A DNA stretch of 64,000 nt from Linnemannia hyalina (taxonomy: Eukaryota; Mortierellomycota; Mortierellomycetes; Mortierellales; Mortierellaceae), in contig JAHRHY010000002.1 of NCBI GenBank assembly GCA_019671135.1, forward strand, positions 3,053,501-3,117,500, given 5' to 3'. Shown here piece by piece: positions 24,154 to 35,327 of this stretch. A program made the translations under genes and the position numbers. The stretch's first letter is position 1, and each line of letters opens with the position of its first letter. Below the pieces are notes generated by a model that did not search any database, was not told the origin of the DNA, and saw only the letters and a program-made list of their open reading frames with translations.

Positions 24154-25144
24154 AACAAATAACCATAGATAATACTTTTTGCACATTTCATTCATCATTA
24201 TACATCTGAGGGGGTGGATTCAAGGAAAGGGTGTTGTTTCGATCCAGTGAATTGGTCTGTGCAGAACAAGGTTCAGGGAAAGCCCTGCCGAGTTACGACC
24301 ATAGTTTTTCTTTGCTCAAACTATGCCTAGCTCGTTCATAGAAAAAAAGAAGAGATGCGTAAAACAAATGTCCTTATTTGGGGGATGAAAACTGTCGAAC
24401 CCTCTCAACGACCTGCCCTGCTGCATTTTAGGCATGCAAGACATGAAGCGACCTCGGTACAGGCTTCTTTTGGACGTCCAATGGCAAAGACAGGCAAGAT
24501 AATTCCGTTCTATTCTCCGCCATAGGGCCTGTTGAACGTCTCTAACTTGATTGACTTTGAAGAAAATAAAACCCCGGATTTAGATCAATTGCTCCATTGA
24601 TGGCTTGGAAGCCCTTTTTCTTGCCGTTTTTGCTCAACTCCAATGGACCCCAACAGGGGATGGAAGGGACGAGCCGGGAGAGCGGTGCCAGACATCGTAC
24701 AACTCGGGTTTTCTCTCATCCTGTCCCTGTCCTTGTCCTGTGCTATATTAAAACCTTTTTTTTTGTTTGGTCTGAGACTGGTCAATTCCATTGGTCTCCT
24801 AGAAATGAACGTCAAATGGTTTCAAGGCAAAAACGAACGACCAATCTCAGAACAAGTGAGTGAAATGTGAGATGCGAAAATTAGAAACAGATCGGGAAAC
24901 CTGTGGTGCGATTATTTTCTGTCTAATGCATGTTCGCGTCTGACAACTTCGTTCAAAGACAGACCAAGAAGATACAAAAACAAAGCATTATAAAAACACT
25001 TTGGTTTCCCTACCTTTTGTTCTCCATCCAATTCTTGGGCACGACACGTAAACAACAATCAAACAAAAGCCATAAAATAAAAAACATTGTCGCTTTTCTA
25101 CCACTCGTGTCGTTCATTTCATTCCACGCGTATCCTTTTCACAA
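24154..25144. other. Spacer between MFS transporter 2 and the MFS pseudogene
   Basis: No gene supported. A TATAAA at 24989-24994 sits about 150 bp upstream of the pseudogene start and may be its former promoter. Confidence 0.4.
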
Positions 25145-26555
25145 ATGAAGACAACTATTGCCGCCGCAACACCCTCGACCACCTTGGTACTGTGTGTACC
25201 CATTTTCTTCTCTCCATATACTTTTACTAGATGTATCATCATGTCTGACCTAGATATCATGTACTTTCTGTCTTATCAGATGCTTGATATGATATCATTC
25301 ATTTTTCTTCACTTCTTTTTCGAAGGCAGGAGATGGATGTTCTATATTACGACCATGTTTGGCGCACTTCTAGTCGTCCTCGGCTTCATCATCATCCCCA
25401 CCTCCAAGGACGAATCCACGATTTCCGACCGCCGCTTTGATTACCTGGGCATCTTTTCGTTCTGGGTCGGTATCGTCTGCGTCATCCTCGACTTGACCGT
25501 GTCCCCCGCCATGGTCTATTTTTCCTCGATGCTCTTCCAGAACGTTCACGGCTACACCCCCTTCCGCACCTCCCTCAACTACACTGTCCATGGACTCGGA
25601 GGGGTGTTTGCAAACATCCTTTTCACAAAAGTGTTGACCAAAGTCAAGTCCAAGATTGCGATGGTGAACGAATGACTGTTCTTTATTGCTTCTGGCATTG
25701 TGTTTGCACGGGTCAAGGCCGATTCCTCGTACTGGTCGTATCCGCTTGGTCCTTTGCAGTTGAATTGTATGAGGATGACTCCTGTTTGGGTGTGTTGTCA
25801 AATTTAACAGTGTCGCCGATGCGAATGACGAGGATCGGGGGGTTGTTGGTGCAGGTAAGGTTCCATTTGTTTTTGTTTGTTGTTTGTTTGTTGACTATCG
25901 TTGATGTGTTCTTTCCTTCCAAATTATTTCGTTCAGGGTCCTCCTTTCAATTCTTCCTTCGCCCCTCTTCCCTCTTTCAATTTACTCTCCACTGTCATTC
26001 CTCTGAATTACTTCAGGGTCTTCCACCACTCTCACCCCTGTCAATTTCAATCAAAGTTACAAGATCATCATTTGTTTGCTTGTTTGGTTGTGTTCATGTG
26101 TGTCTCTCATCCTTACCCTCACTCCAAGCAAAGGCAGTCGGTGATTTTTTCTTCATTGCATTTGTGTGACCCATCAAAGCCCATTCCTTTTTTTTCATTT
26201 CCCTATCCTCATCTTCGCTCATATTTGTTACAACGGCTCTCATCTTCAAAAACAAATTAGTCTACTACATACATTGTCGCCCAACAGCTTGGAACTCCCA
26301 TAGGAATCGCCATCGCCAACATTGCAGCCAACTGCAAGAACTCCCTCACATGCATCGGCGGAGAGCTCCTCCCTGGTTAGCATGCCTCCTTCTATGCTGT
26401 CACGGGAATCGCAGGTGCTCATTTGGTTTTCGCGGTTTTTATTGCTGCCAATACTGATCTTGTCAAAGAGTGAGGAGAGTGAGCTTGTGGAGGAAGGTGG
26501 AAGTGTTGCGACTGTAGCGGGAGATGAGGAGAAGCAGGAAGCAGTACTAAATTAA
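25145..26555 (+). pseudogene. Decayed third copy of the DHA2-type MFS transporter
   Basis: Pieces in the same order as the two intact genes can be recognised. An ATG start with a Thr/Ala-rich N-terminus (MKTTIAAATPSTT) comes first. An exon-2 start follows a TATCAG acceptor (ATGCTTGATATG at 25280). Exon 4 enters at 25328 with RRWMFYITTMFG, where the paralogs have a W for the first R. All of exon 3 (motif A, helices 2-5) is missing. Exon 4 has lost about 65 codons in frame between SPA and MVYFSS. It stops at a TGA after KSKIAMVNE (25673-25675), and homology goes on in shifted frames to a donor at 25856. The exon-5 relic near 26267 reads PIGIAIANIAAN, then meets an in-frame TAG after GELLPG. No functional transporter can result. 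Confidence 0.88.
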
Positions 26556-26614
26556 CGTAGTTTTGTAATTGTGGTAGCATAGCATGCGCCCGCCTTTTAC
26601 CGCCTCTTCCCATG

Positions 26615-26650
26615 TTACCATATTTACCATATTTACCATATTTACCATAT
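26615..26650. repeat. Four tandem copies of a 9-bp unit (TTACCATAT)
   Basis: Four perfect 9-bp units in a row, followed by a partial ACCATATG. Non-coding minisatellite downstream of the MFS pseudogene. Confidence 0.9.
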
Positions 26651-27168
26651 ACCATATGACCACTATGACAACTTTCACCATGCCCCTCTAATCTTAATCC
26701 CTAATGTTCCCCTTCTTTTGTCTTCTCATTCTCTTTCTTGCATAATGATTAAAGGACGTGTTTAATCGTGGTTTTCTTTTTATCGATCGAGAAATAAGGG
26801 GATCTGGAAGGAATGGTTTAGGAGTATGTATGAATGCATTTCGCAGTCTGTGCTTGATGAGTCGACATTAGTCTTATTGTTCTGTTTCCTTGTGTCGAGT
26901 GAGGGTGGGTGTGAATGTGGCGTTTCCCCCTCTCCCACTTCCCCTGGTATTGTCTTACTATGCACACGCGCCTTCCTACTCCAGATCCCTTGGTACATGT
27001 ACTCTACTGGCGCTCTGTGTTGCTGTTAATTGAAGGTTTCAAGAGATATGGCTTTCAACGAGTTTCTTCACACTAAAAAAGCCATGGAAATGGGAGGGAA
27101 AGGGCGGAAACAATACCGATGTCTAGTGCAGTCGATCGTAGTTGCTGGTGGGGTGCAGACTGCAGAAA

Positions 27169-27188
27169 GAGAGAGAGAGAGAGAGAGA
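27169..27188. repeat. GA microsatellite
   Basis: Ten perfect GA dinucleotides in non-coding DNA. Confidence 0.85.
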
Positions 27189-27322
27189 TCCAGCGGGAAG
27201 CGCAATAATTCGTAGAGGGCTCATAAAACTAATGCAATTAAGAGAGTGCCTATCATGTTTTATTGTTTGGCATCAACCCAATCGCACAATTCCCGTCAGT
27301 TAAAGAAAGGGCGTCTTTAACA

Positions 27323-27340
27323 GGGGGGGGGGGGGGGGGG
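27323..27340. repeat. 18-base poly-G run
   Basis: Uninterrupted guanines followed by a short GA repeat, similar in arrangement to the run at 12.5 kb. Confidence 0.85.
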
Positions 27341-29286
27341 AGAGAGCGCGCAAGTGTGAGCGGTAGAGAGAGGTAAAGAGCCATCATCATCGTTGCGGTT
27401 GCGAGCATCTACTACAACAACCCCGATCCGATGTCAACAATGGCCATAACAATGACAAACGGGATTAGAAAACGTGTCGGGTAGATGGATGAATAAGATG
27501 AGGCGGCACCAAAGAAACAAACAAATAGAGTATGATGAGCGTTGGAAATTATGGTTACTGTTTGTTACGTTTGTGCATGTCTGTAGATGAAACACAAAAA
27601 GAGAAAAGGAGGAGAGCGCTCCAATTGACAAATGGAATAGACTTCAGGCGAGTTTGACACCAGGGCGCAAGGTGGAAGAAAAGGATGAGGGGAGGAGGAG
27701 GAGGAGGAGTAGTAGTAGGAGAAGGCTCAGTTCTTGGCTGAGGCTGAAATGACGGATAGAGGATAGAGCAGAGATATGTCGAAAAAAAAGAGAGCGAGAG
27801 AGACGGTGGCAATGATGCTCGGATCCCCGAGGAGGAAGAAGAGAAATCATTGGAGGAAGGGTATTCGACGTCAAGGAACAGAAAAAGGCTTGTCTGCAAT
27901 GAAAACAATGGTGAAAAAGGAGGCTGGGCATCTGCGGAAAAGAGTTTGATACTAAGCATTCAGGATGACTCGGAAAACAATAGCCCTGGAAGGGAGGCGA
28001 GCGAGGAAAAGGACAGGGACGCGTCGAAGTTGGTCAGGGTAATAGGACGCACTTTGAGTCAAGGGAGAAGGAGGGAGAAGAGGCAACGGACAGGAGACAA
28101 AAGGGAGAGTTATGTTGCAAAGTGCATGGTGGGTAAGGTAAGGTATGGTAAGGTAGGACAAAGAGAAGTATCAAACAAAGCAACTAAGCAAAGTAATCAC
28201 AAGCAAGGAGGCGACATGCAAAGTGATGGTGGAAAATAAAAAATTAAGTAAAAAGGGACGGATGATTATGTGCATGGCATTTTTACACCCTTGGACATGA
28301 TGGTATGGACGACATGGTTGGCAATGGTATGTTGGACACAAAGGACAGAGATGACAATAGGAAAAAATAAGGGGTACAGAGGGAAAAGGTAATCGAGATG
28401 GAGGGGAATGAGGCGTCTTGGATGGGTATGGCCATCATTAAGGCAAGCGATATTGGTTGCATGGTTTGACTGGTAGTAGTTCACAGTGATCCACTGAAAT
28501 AAATACTCTCATGCGTGTCGCTCTCTTCTTTACCCTCGTACTTCACTACTTCACAGTCATTACAGATATTAGATTGACCCCCATCCCCTCAGCTCACTTT
28601 TTTTTTCGGTCCATATCTCTCCTTCTTGTTCTTCCTTTGTTAAGCTCTCATCCACACCTTATTCCTTTTCCCTTTTCCTCTTCCCTTTTTCAACCTTCCT
28701 TCCATTCCTCTTTCTCTTCCTCTTCCTCTTCCTCTTTCCCTCAACCCTATCCTCATTCCTTCACCTCGACCACATTCACACTCTTCCTCTCTCCCTTCAC
28801 CCGCCTTGTCTCCTCTCTCTTTCTCTCACTCTCTCTCTCGATCAGCCTCACCTCTCTTCTCATTCACACTCGCACACCACTCATCACTCTCATAACCCCC
28901 TTTTGTCCTTCCTGTCATTCTGTCACTCTGTCACACACACGCTCATTCTTTGACTCTTTCTTCACTTCAGGAACACAAACCTTTCTCTCGTCTTTCTGGC
29001 TTCGTACGTTAAACATTCAAAAAACCATCGCAAACACCCTTCCAGCAAACAACCACCTTTTACCCGACACACTCACACAATAACGTCCACTTGTAAGCCA
29101 GACACGGTCTCAGCATATTATCATGCAGCATACCTGTACACTCTGCTGTTTTGTTGTATTGTTTATGTCTGAACGTCGTCTCTGCTTTTCTATTTCGCCA
29201 CTGCGCCCGAGGAGTGCCCGAGGGTGTTCGTGTCCAAGAGAAAAGGAGGCGAAGATAGGATACGAGAAAAAGAGGAGAACCATTGT

Positions 29287-29314
29287 CACCACCACCACCA
29301 CCACCACCACCACC
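29287..29314. repeat. CAC trinucleotide repeat
   Basis: About nine CAC/ACC units, upstream of the Gln/Ser-rich gene and outside its predicted coding part. Confidence 0.8.
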
Positions 29315-29515
29315 CTCCTATACCCCCCCTTGAATTGGTAGCATCGCCTATCGTTACTCAATTGCTTTGCACCTCGTTTTAACCTCGGCCATCCTTCTCT
29401 CTCTTTTTCTTGCTGCTTGTTTCTTCTTCTGCTTTCTTCTTCTCTCCCTTCATCTTCGACTTCCACTCCACTGATACTCGGGATGTGTAGAGTTTGTGTA
29501 CTTCGATTAGAAGCC

Positions 29516-32258
29516 ATGGCGGACCACCATCCTGACCACTCCTCACAGTCATACTCTGTCCAGAGGCCATCACAACTCCACACTCAATTCCGACAGCAGC
29601 ACCACCACCACCAGCAACCTCAACACCTTCAAGTCCCTCAAACTCAGAGGATCCATCACCAGAACAACCGCCAAGGCCCTTATTCTGCCGGAGTGATTGA
29701 GGACCGCCGAGCTTTCCCCATGTTCCGAGGCAGCGGTAGCAGCAGCAGCAGCAACAACACGACCAACGGCAATAGTAACAGCAACGGTGGGCGCACCTTT
29801 GCTCACCCATCCTCGTCATTCACTTCGCGTGGATCATCATCGACAAAGTCACGGACGCTGACGATCTCTGACATCCTGGAACGGTTCAGTGCTGCACCGG
29901 AGGAGTTTGTGATGACGGTGCTGAACGCCAAGGCCAAGGAAGACGAGGTAAAGAACGCCAAAAAAAGAATGGATGGGTGATCATATGCGTGCAACATTTA
30001 CACCCAAAAACCAAAAAGAAGGTTTTATTATTGTGATTCACAGGAGCCAGCATTGAAACGACGACGGACCGATTGACGAGCCTTGACCGAGACGACTGAC
30101 TGACTGACCCCGACTGGAGGGGTGGAAAATTAAAATGGCGAGATCGACCCATCTCATGGACTTTTGGGATGGGGACTGGGACTGGATATTACATATTAGT
30201 TAATGACTGTGACCACTCATTGGTTGGTTGCCATGGGATAATGATATGACAATTAGCCACGAAGCTGTTGTAGTAAATCAACATTCGCACGGGTGACTGG
30301 AGATAAGTGCACAGTGTTAATGGTTTACTGACAATACGAGTGTTCATTTTTACCATCCTTCACCACAGCTCAAGGCAGAGGAAGAACGATACAAGACCGA
30401 AGCGCTCAAGTTGGAGTCAAGAAAGCTCGACATCTCCCTCGCCATCGAAAAACGTCAGACATCCCCTCCTGCTGGTACGTTCACCGCTTCTCGCATCTCT
30501 CGACTGTTTCTGCTCTTTTTTTTTATGGTGAAAAGGCTGAGTGAGGCGCACACTCGTCAAAAATAGTCAAATGGGCAAACAAAAAACATCACAGGGTTTC
30601 GTTTCTATTTCTCGGCTGTGAAAGAATATCGTACTAGGTCCTACACCCACAGCCCATCATTTCTTGAAAGAACACCGTTTCTACGTTATTAATAACTTCC
30701 CGAGTGGCATTGAGCCGGGAGAAAGAGGAGGGAGGGAAAGAAAAGAAGATAGAAAGAATCAACGAGAATAGAAAGGGAATCGTGGTTACAGGATGGATAT
30801 CAAGAGAGTGCACACCCTGTTTTGTACCAAGGAGATGATTTTAGATTTCTCCCACCCTTTGTTCTCTGTTCCTGAGCTGGTTTTTTTTTGTTTGTGTGTC
30901 CTTATTTAGCCCGATCGTATGCCAGCAGCACCGCCGATTCAAGCGTTCCCATGCACCACGGATACTCGGCATACACTACCCCTGCTCAGCCCTCGATGCA
31001 GGTCGACAACACCCGCTCGCACTACAGCAGCGGGACTGGACATCAGGATGCACAGGAACAAGCGCCACAACAACAACAGAAAACTTCTCACGATCAGGCA
31101 AATCTCCCATCGACACCTCCCAGTAGACCAGCCCCACCCAGGATCGATACCGCACGACAGGGACAGCATCAACAACTGAAAAGGCAACAACAGCAGCAAC
31201 AGGTCCAGAGACACCTTCAGCAACAACAACAGTCGGCAACAAACTCTCAGCGTATACCCCCTTCGCCCTCGACACAGAGTCCAGTCTCAGGCAAGCCATC
31301 GGCATCGACGTCGGGCCGTCATCACATCTTGCACCCTTTCCGCTCATCATCCGCTCAATCCTCGCCTGTAACAAACGTCGATATGCAGTCTCAGATCCCA
31401 CAGCCCCTGAGCCCGGACGAGTACGCTTCGCCTACCTCTGCAACCCCCTCGGGTTCTGGTTTGAAGCGAAAGTCGATCAACCATGATGAAGTCATGGATG
31501 CTATCCGTGCCAAGGTCCTTCGCAACGCTGCAACAGGACAGCAGCAACAGAAGGAGCAGCGAGAGAAACCCCACCGTAAGACTAGTGGAGACTTGGCCGG
31601 ACGTCGCAAGCCCCACCCTCTCAACAGCAGTATCAACAGCAACGATGCCAGTAGTTCTCCTGACCGATCCAAGAGGCCAGCAACAACGTCGACAGTAACC
31701 GCGGCGGAGAACATTCCCTCAACATCAGAGCGCGTCGCGTCCCCTAGGGACAACGATGCCACCTCCTCCACGTCGCCAATTGACAGGCCTAGCCCATCTA
31801 AGAAGGACGGTTTTGCCCAAAGTCATGGCCACCGGGTCATCAAGCAAGAAGAGGCCGACGAAACCTTGTTGAGCCCGCATCCCATTACGCGATCGCCACC
31901 TGCGTCCATGTCGCCACCCAGTTCAGCTTCTCGCTCCAACTCTTCGTCTCCTCAGATGGAGTCTGGCAAGTACGATTATCAGCGTCAGTACCATCGCCAA
32001 GAGCACCGCCAGAGTAGGAATGAGCCACTATTGGGACCTTCTGAGAGGGAGCGAGCGCGACTCGAGTCCATGTCATACGCGGAGGATGAGAGGCGGTCAA
32101 GGTACAACATGGATCGGTCCCGTGCTGAGCGACCCTCCGAAGTTGGAGGTATGTATTTGATGTCGATGCTTTTAAAGAGGATGTATAGTACGTATGAATT
32201 GTACCTTTTCTATCTTTGAAGATGCATGCCTAACATGAATACAGCCCTCGCCACTTGA
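29516..32258 (+). CDS. Gln/Ser-rich protein of unknown function, likely regulatory
   Basis: Four exons (29516-29947, 30369-30474, 30910-32148, 32245-32258) give 596 residues. The last exon adds only the codons ALAT and a stop; reading through its donor would add 23 unrelated residues instead. The one compact element spans intron 1: ISDILERFSAAPEEFVMTVL, followed by a charged helix (AKAKEDELKAEEERYKTEAL) likely to be a coiled coil of about 60 residues. The rest is disordered, with His/Gln runs near the start, Ser-rich blocks, and a long Gln-rich stretch after residue 200. This composition is typical of fungal transcription or chromatin regulators. I see no DNA-binding domain and cannot name the family. 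An earlier in-frame ATG at 29483 is possible. Confidence 0.7.
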
Positions 32259-32853
32259 ACTCTGCCCTTTCAACCTACGGGTATAGATTTCCCCCGCCTC
32301 AAGACCGAATCTTGAGAAGAATGAGGGCGAGACTTTTTATATACAATTTTGGACGACTGAACGAAAAGCAACAACAGTGATGCCAGATTGAGTCCTTTTC
32401 ACTGCTGGACAGGGGGGAGGCTCAGTTCTGTTGTTGTTTATATACATGCACATACACACATACCCCATTTTTCAGCTGCCGTGCTGGTCATGGTAGTCTT
32501 TCCCCCCTAGCATTCCCTTGTAATGACTTGTGATTTTTAAAGAAAAGAATTTCCCAAATGAACTGAACTGAAGATGATTGATGTGGCTTGGCTCTATTTT
32601 GAGTGTTTACATTTTCTTTTTTTCTTTTTTTTTGTTATGTGCCTTCTCTGTTTATTTATTATCCCTGAAGCAAGCATAACCTTGTATCCTCAGCGTTGTC
32701 CATTCATACACCTGTTCACCTCAGTCGCCCACTCGACATTACTCTTCTTTCCCCCACCCCTTTCATCAACTTTTTGTCTTCATCCCCCTTACCCCTCCCC
32801 GCACCCTCTTTTCGACTGACACACACAAGGAGCTACAAAACAACAATAACACC
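32259..32853. other. Intergenic region before UTP18
   Basis: The 3' flank of the Gln/Ser-rich gene and the promoter and T/C-rich leader of UTP18. No further gene seen. Confidence 0.5.
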
Positions 32854-35124
32854 ATGGCACCAAAACACAAAAAGTCCAAGACTTCAGGAGGAGGAGGAGC
32901 ACCACCAGCACCAGCACAAGGAGGAGCCAAGGCAGCCAACAAGGCCACCAAAACCAAAGCCATAGCCGAAGCCCGTGCCAAAGCCGACGTCGCACCCATC
33001 ACGCACATCTCGCAGAACCGCCGCGGCCAGCACGGAAGCCTCGCCAAATTCGATAACAAGGACCAGTCCGAGAAACTGAAGCCCAAGGAGAAGACGGAGG
33101 TTGAGCTCGAGAACTTGATCTTTGGAGCTGATAACCAGGAGCTTCTTGGAGAGGCGTTCTCGAGGATTGGGCATGAGCTTTCTAGTGATGAGGAGGATGG
33201 TGGAGATGATGGTTTTGATTATGATTTGGAGGTTGGGTTTGGGGACGATGAGGAAGGTGGAGGGGGTGAGGATGGTGGTGATATGTTCTTCATGGATGCT
33301 GGTCCTACGCCGGTGATGAGGGAGGAGATTGATGAGGATGCTGAGGAGGAGGAGCCTGTGGATGAGGAGATTGGAGAGGGTGAGGATGTTGAGGAGGAGG
33401 AGGGTGCTTCTGAGGATGAAGAGGTCTCTCGACTTACAGGTGAGTTCTTATTCTATATACTTCACGAAGATTGATCCGGAAAACGAGTAGACAGAAGCGT
33501 ATGAAGGGAAAACCTAACCCAATGCTTTGAACAACTCAATTATATTAGCGATCTATGGAGGAAAGCCGGCTTGGGTGGACGAGGATGACAAGACGCTGAA
33601 GGTCTCGTTAAAGACGGCCAACCGGTTGAAGAAGCTCCGTAAGCAGGAGGCTGAGGATGTTGTCAATGGAGTCGATTACGAGCAGCGTTTGCGACGACAG
33701 TAAGTACCTTTTTTGCTTTGTGAAGAATTATGGATTATTCTGTTTGCGACAGAACAACGCAATGCAAAGACGTTTTTACTTACTTCTTTTTTTTCATCTG
33801 ACTGACAGGTTTGAGAAGGTGTACCCGGTCCCGAACTGGGCACAACCCGAGGACTCACGGAAACGTCGCCGCGGCGGTGTAAACGCAATCGACTCTGATT
33901 CAGACTACTCGGACGAGGAGCAGGAACAGGAAGACAGCAGTATCCTCCTCACATCCAGCAAGGGTTTTCTTGAAAAGTCCAATCGTCTTCGTGTTCTCTC
34001 ATCGGAATCCATCACTGTCACACGTGTCAAGAACGCCAACCAGATGGCACCTTCCAAGTCTGTTATTCAGTCGGTCGAGTTCCATCCTAATTCGCAGATG
34101 CTGTTGACGGCTGGGTTTGATAGGACGTTGAGGCTCTTCCAGGTCGATGGCAAATTGAACCAGTTGATGCAGAGTGTGTTTTATAAGGATTTGCCGATCT
34201 ACAAGGCAGCCTTTTCGCCAGCACCGACTTCTGGATCGGGAGCAGGAAACAATACAGTGGTGGTGTCAGGACGTCGCAAGTACTTTTACTCGTACGATAT
34301 TGAAGCCGGAAAGGTCGACAAGTCCCAGGGGATCTACGGTCGTAACGAGAAGTCGCTCGAGAAGTTTGTCCTCTCCCCCTGTGGTACCTGGATTGCCTTC
34401 CTTGGCAGAGACGGATACATTATTCTTGTCACGACCAGGACACGTCTTTGGGCAAAGAACTTCAAGATGTCGGGAAATGTCCGGGCGGTTGCTTGGTCGT
34501 CGGATTCGGAGTTCTTGTATTCTGTGGGTGGCGATGCCGAGATTTATCAGTGGCAGGTTTCGAGTGGGAAGTGTGTGCATCGGTTTGCGGACGAGGGCGG
34601 GTTCAAGCCGACGTGTCTTGCCGTCTCGCCTAATGATCAGTTCTTCGCCGTCGGGTACGTCTTGTCCTTTTTTTGTTCTTCGTGGTTTTTCTTTTCTCTT
34701 TTTTTTTGCGTATTCATTGTGGAGAAATGAAAAAGTAAGAGTTGCCGTGAACGAACTAACAAATGGCAACCATTTTTTCTTAAATAGATCAAAGAGTGGA
34801 GTGGTGAACGTGTACGACAGGACATGCCTAGAGACCCGCACACCCAAGGCCCTGCGCGCGATCGGAAACCTGACTACCTCCATCCACACCATGCGCTTCA
34901 ACCACGACTCCCAGATCCTGGCCATTTCCTCCAAAGCCCGCAAGGACCAGTTGCGTCTCATTCATATCCCCTCCCTCAAGGTCTTCCCCAACTGGCCCAC
35001 AAAGGGTACTCCTTTGTCTTATGTTACCTGTTTGGCCTTCTCCCCAAGGAGTGGTTACTTTGCGATTGGTAACGATAAGGGTAAAGTCTTGCTCTACCGT
35101 CTCAATCACTACCCCTCCGCATAA
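32854..35124 (+). CDS. UTP18: U3 snoRNP / SSU-processome WD40 protein Utp18
   Basis: Four exons (32854-33439, 33549-33699, 33809-34654, 34788-35124) give 639 residues. The N-terminus is Lys-rich and then strongly acidic with Glu/Asp/Gly runs. The family hallmark PAWVDEDDKTLKVSL comes at about residue 201, followed by a helical linker (LRRQFEKVYPVPNWA). WD40 repeats fill the second half: IQSVEFHPNSQMLLTAGFD, VRAVAWSSDSEFLYSVGGD, CLAVSPNDQFFAVG, and a last blade ending LLYRLNHYPSA. Utp18 is part of the UTP-B complex of the 90S pre-ribosome in the nucleolus and helps process 18S rRNA. All splice phases agree. The ATG is in an ACACC context. The gene ends 203 bp from the convergent IRE1 stop. Confidence 0.95.
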
Positions 35125-35327
35125 ACTTTCTTTTCTGTGGTTTTTTGCTTGAACAACAAGTACCCCACATTCCCCCCCATTCACTTTTTTTTTCATAGAA
35201 CCCCCCCCCTTGCATTTTCGCATTATTTTTTTCATAAAGAAAAACACTTTCAAAAAAAAAATTAACTTGAACTTTTAATACACAACAGAAGAAACAAAAA
35301 GTGAAAAGTGACGTTGGTAAAGGAAAA

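Larger units (their letters stand above)
26556..29515. other. Gene-poor stretch with simple repeats
   Basis: About 3 kb without a supported gene. It is dominated by purine-rich and pyrimidine-rich tracts and several microsatellites. The T/C-rich 28.6-29.0 kb part is open for 190 codons but is compositionally simple and most likely leader or promoter of the next gene. Confidence 0.45.

Noticed and set aside
28511..29083. 190-codon plus-strand open frame before the Gln/Ser-rich gene
   Set aside because: It is almost only Ser, Phe, Leu, Thr and His from T/C-rich DNA, with no domain or splice support; it reads as a pyrimidine-rich leader.
34174..35124. Alternative long plus-strand frame overlapping UTP18
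   Set aside because: It reads an Arg/Ser-rich shadow frame through exon 3 and an intron; only its last part coincides with the true UTP18 exon 4.
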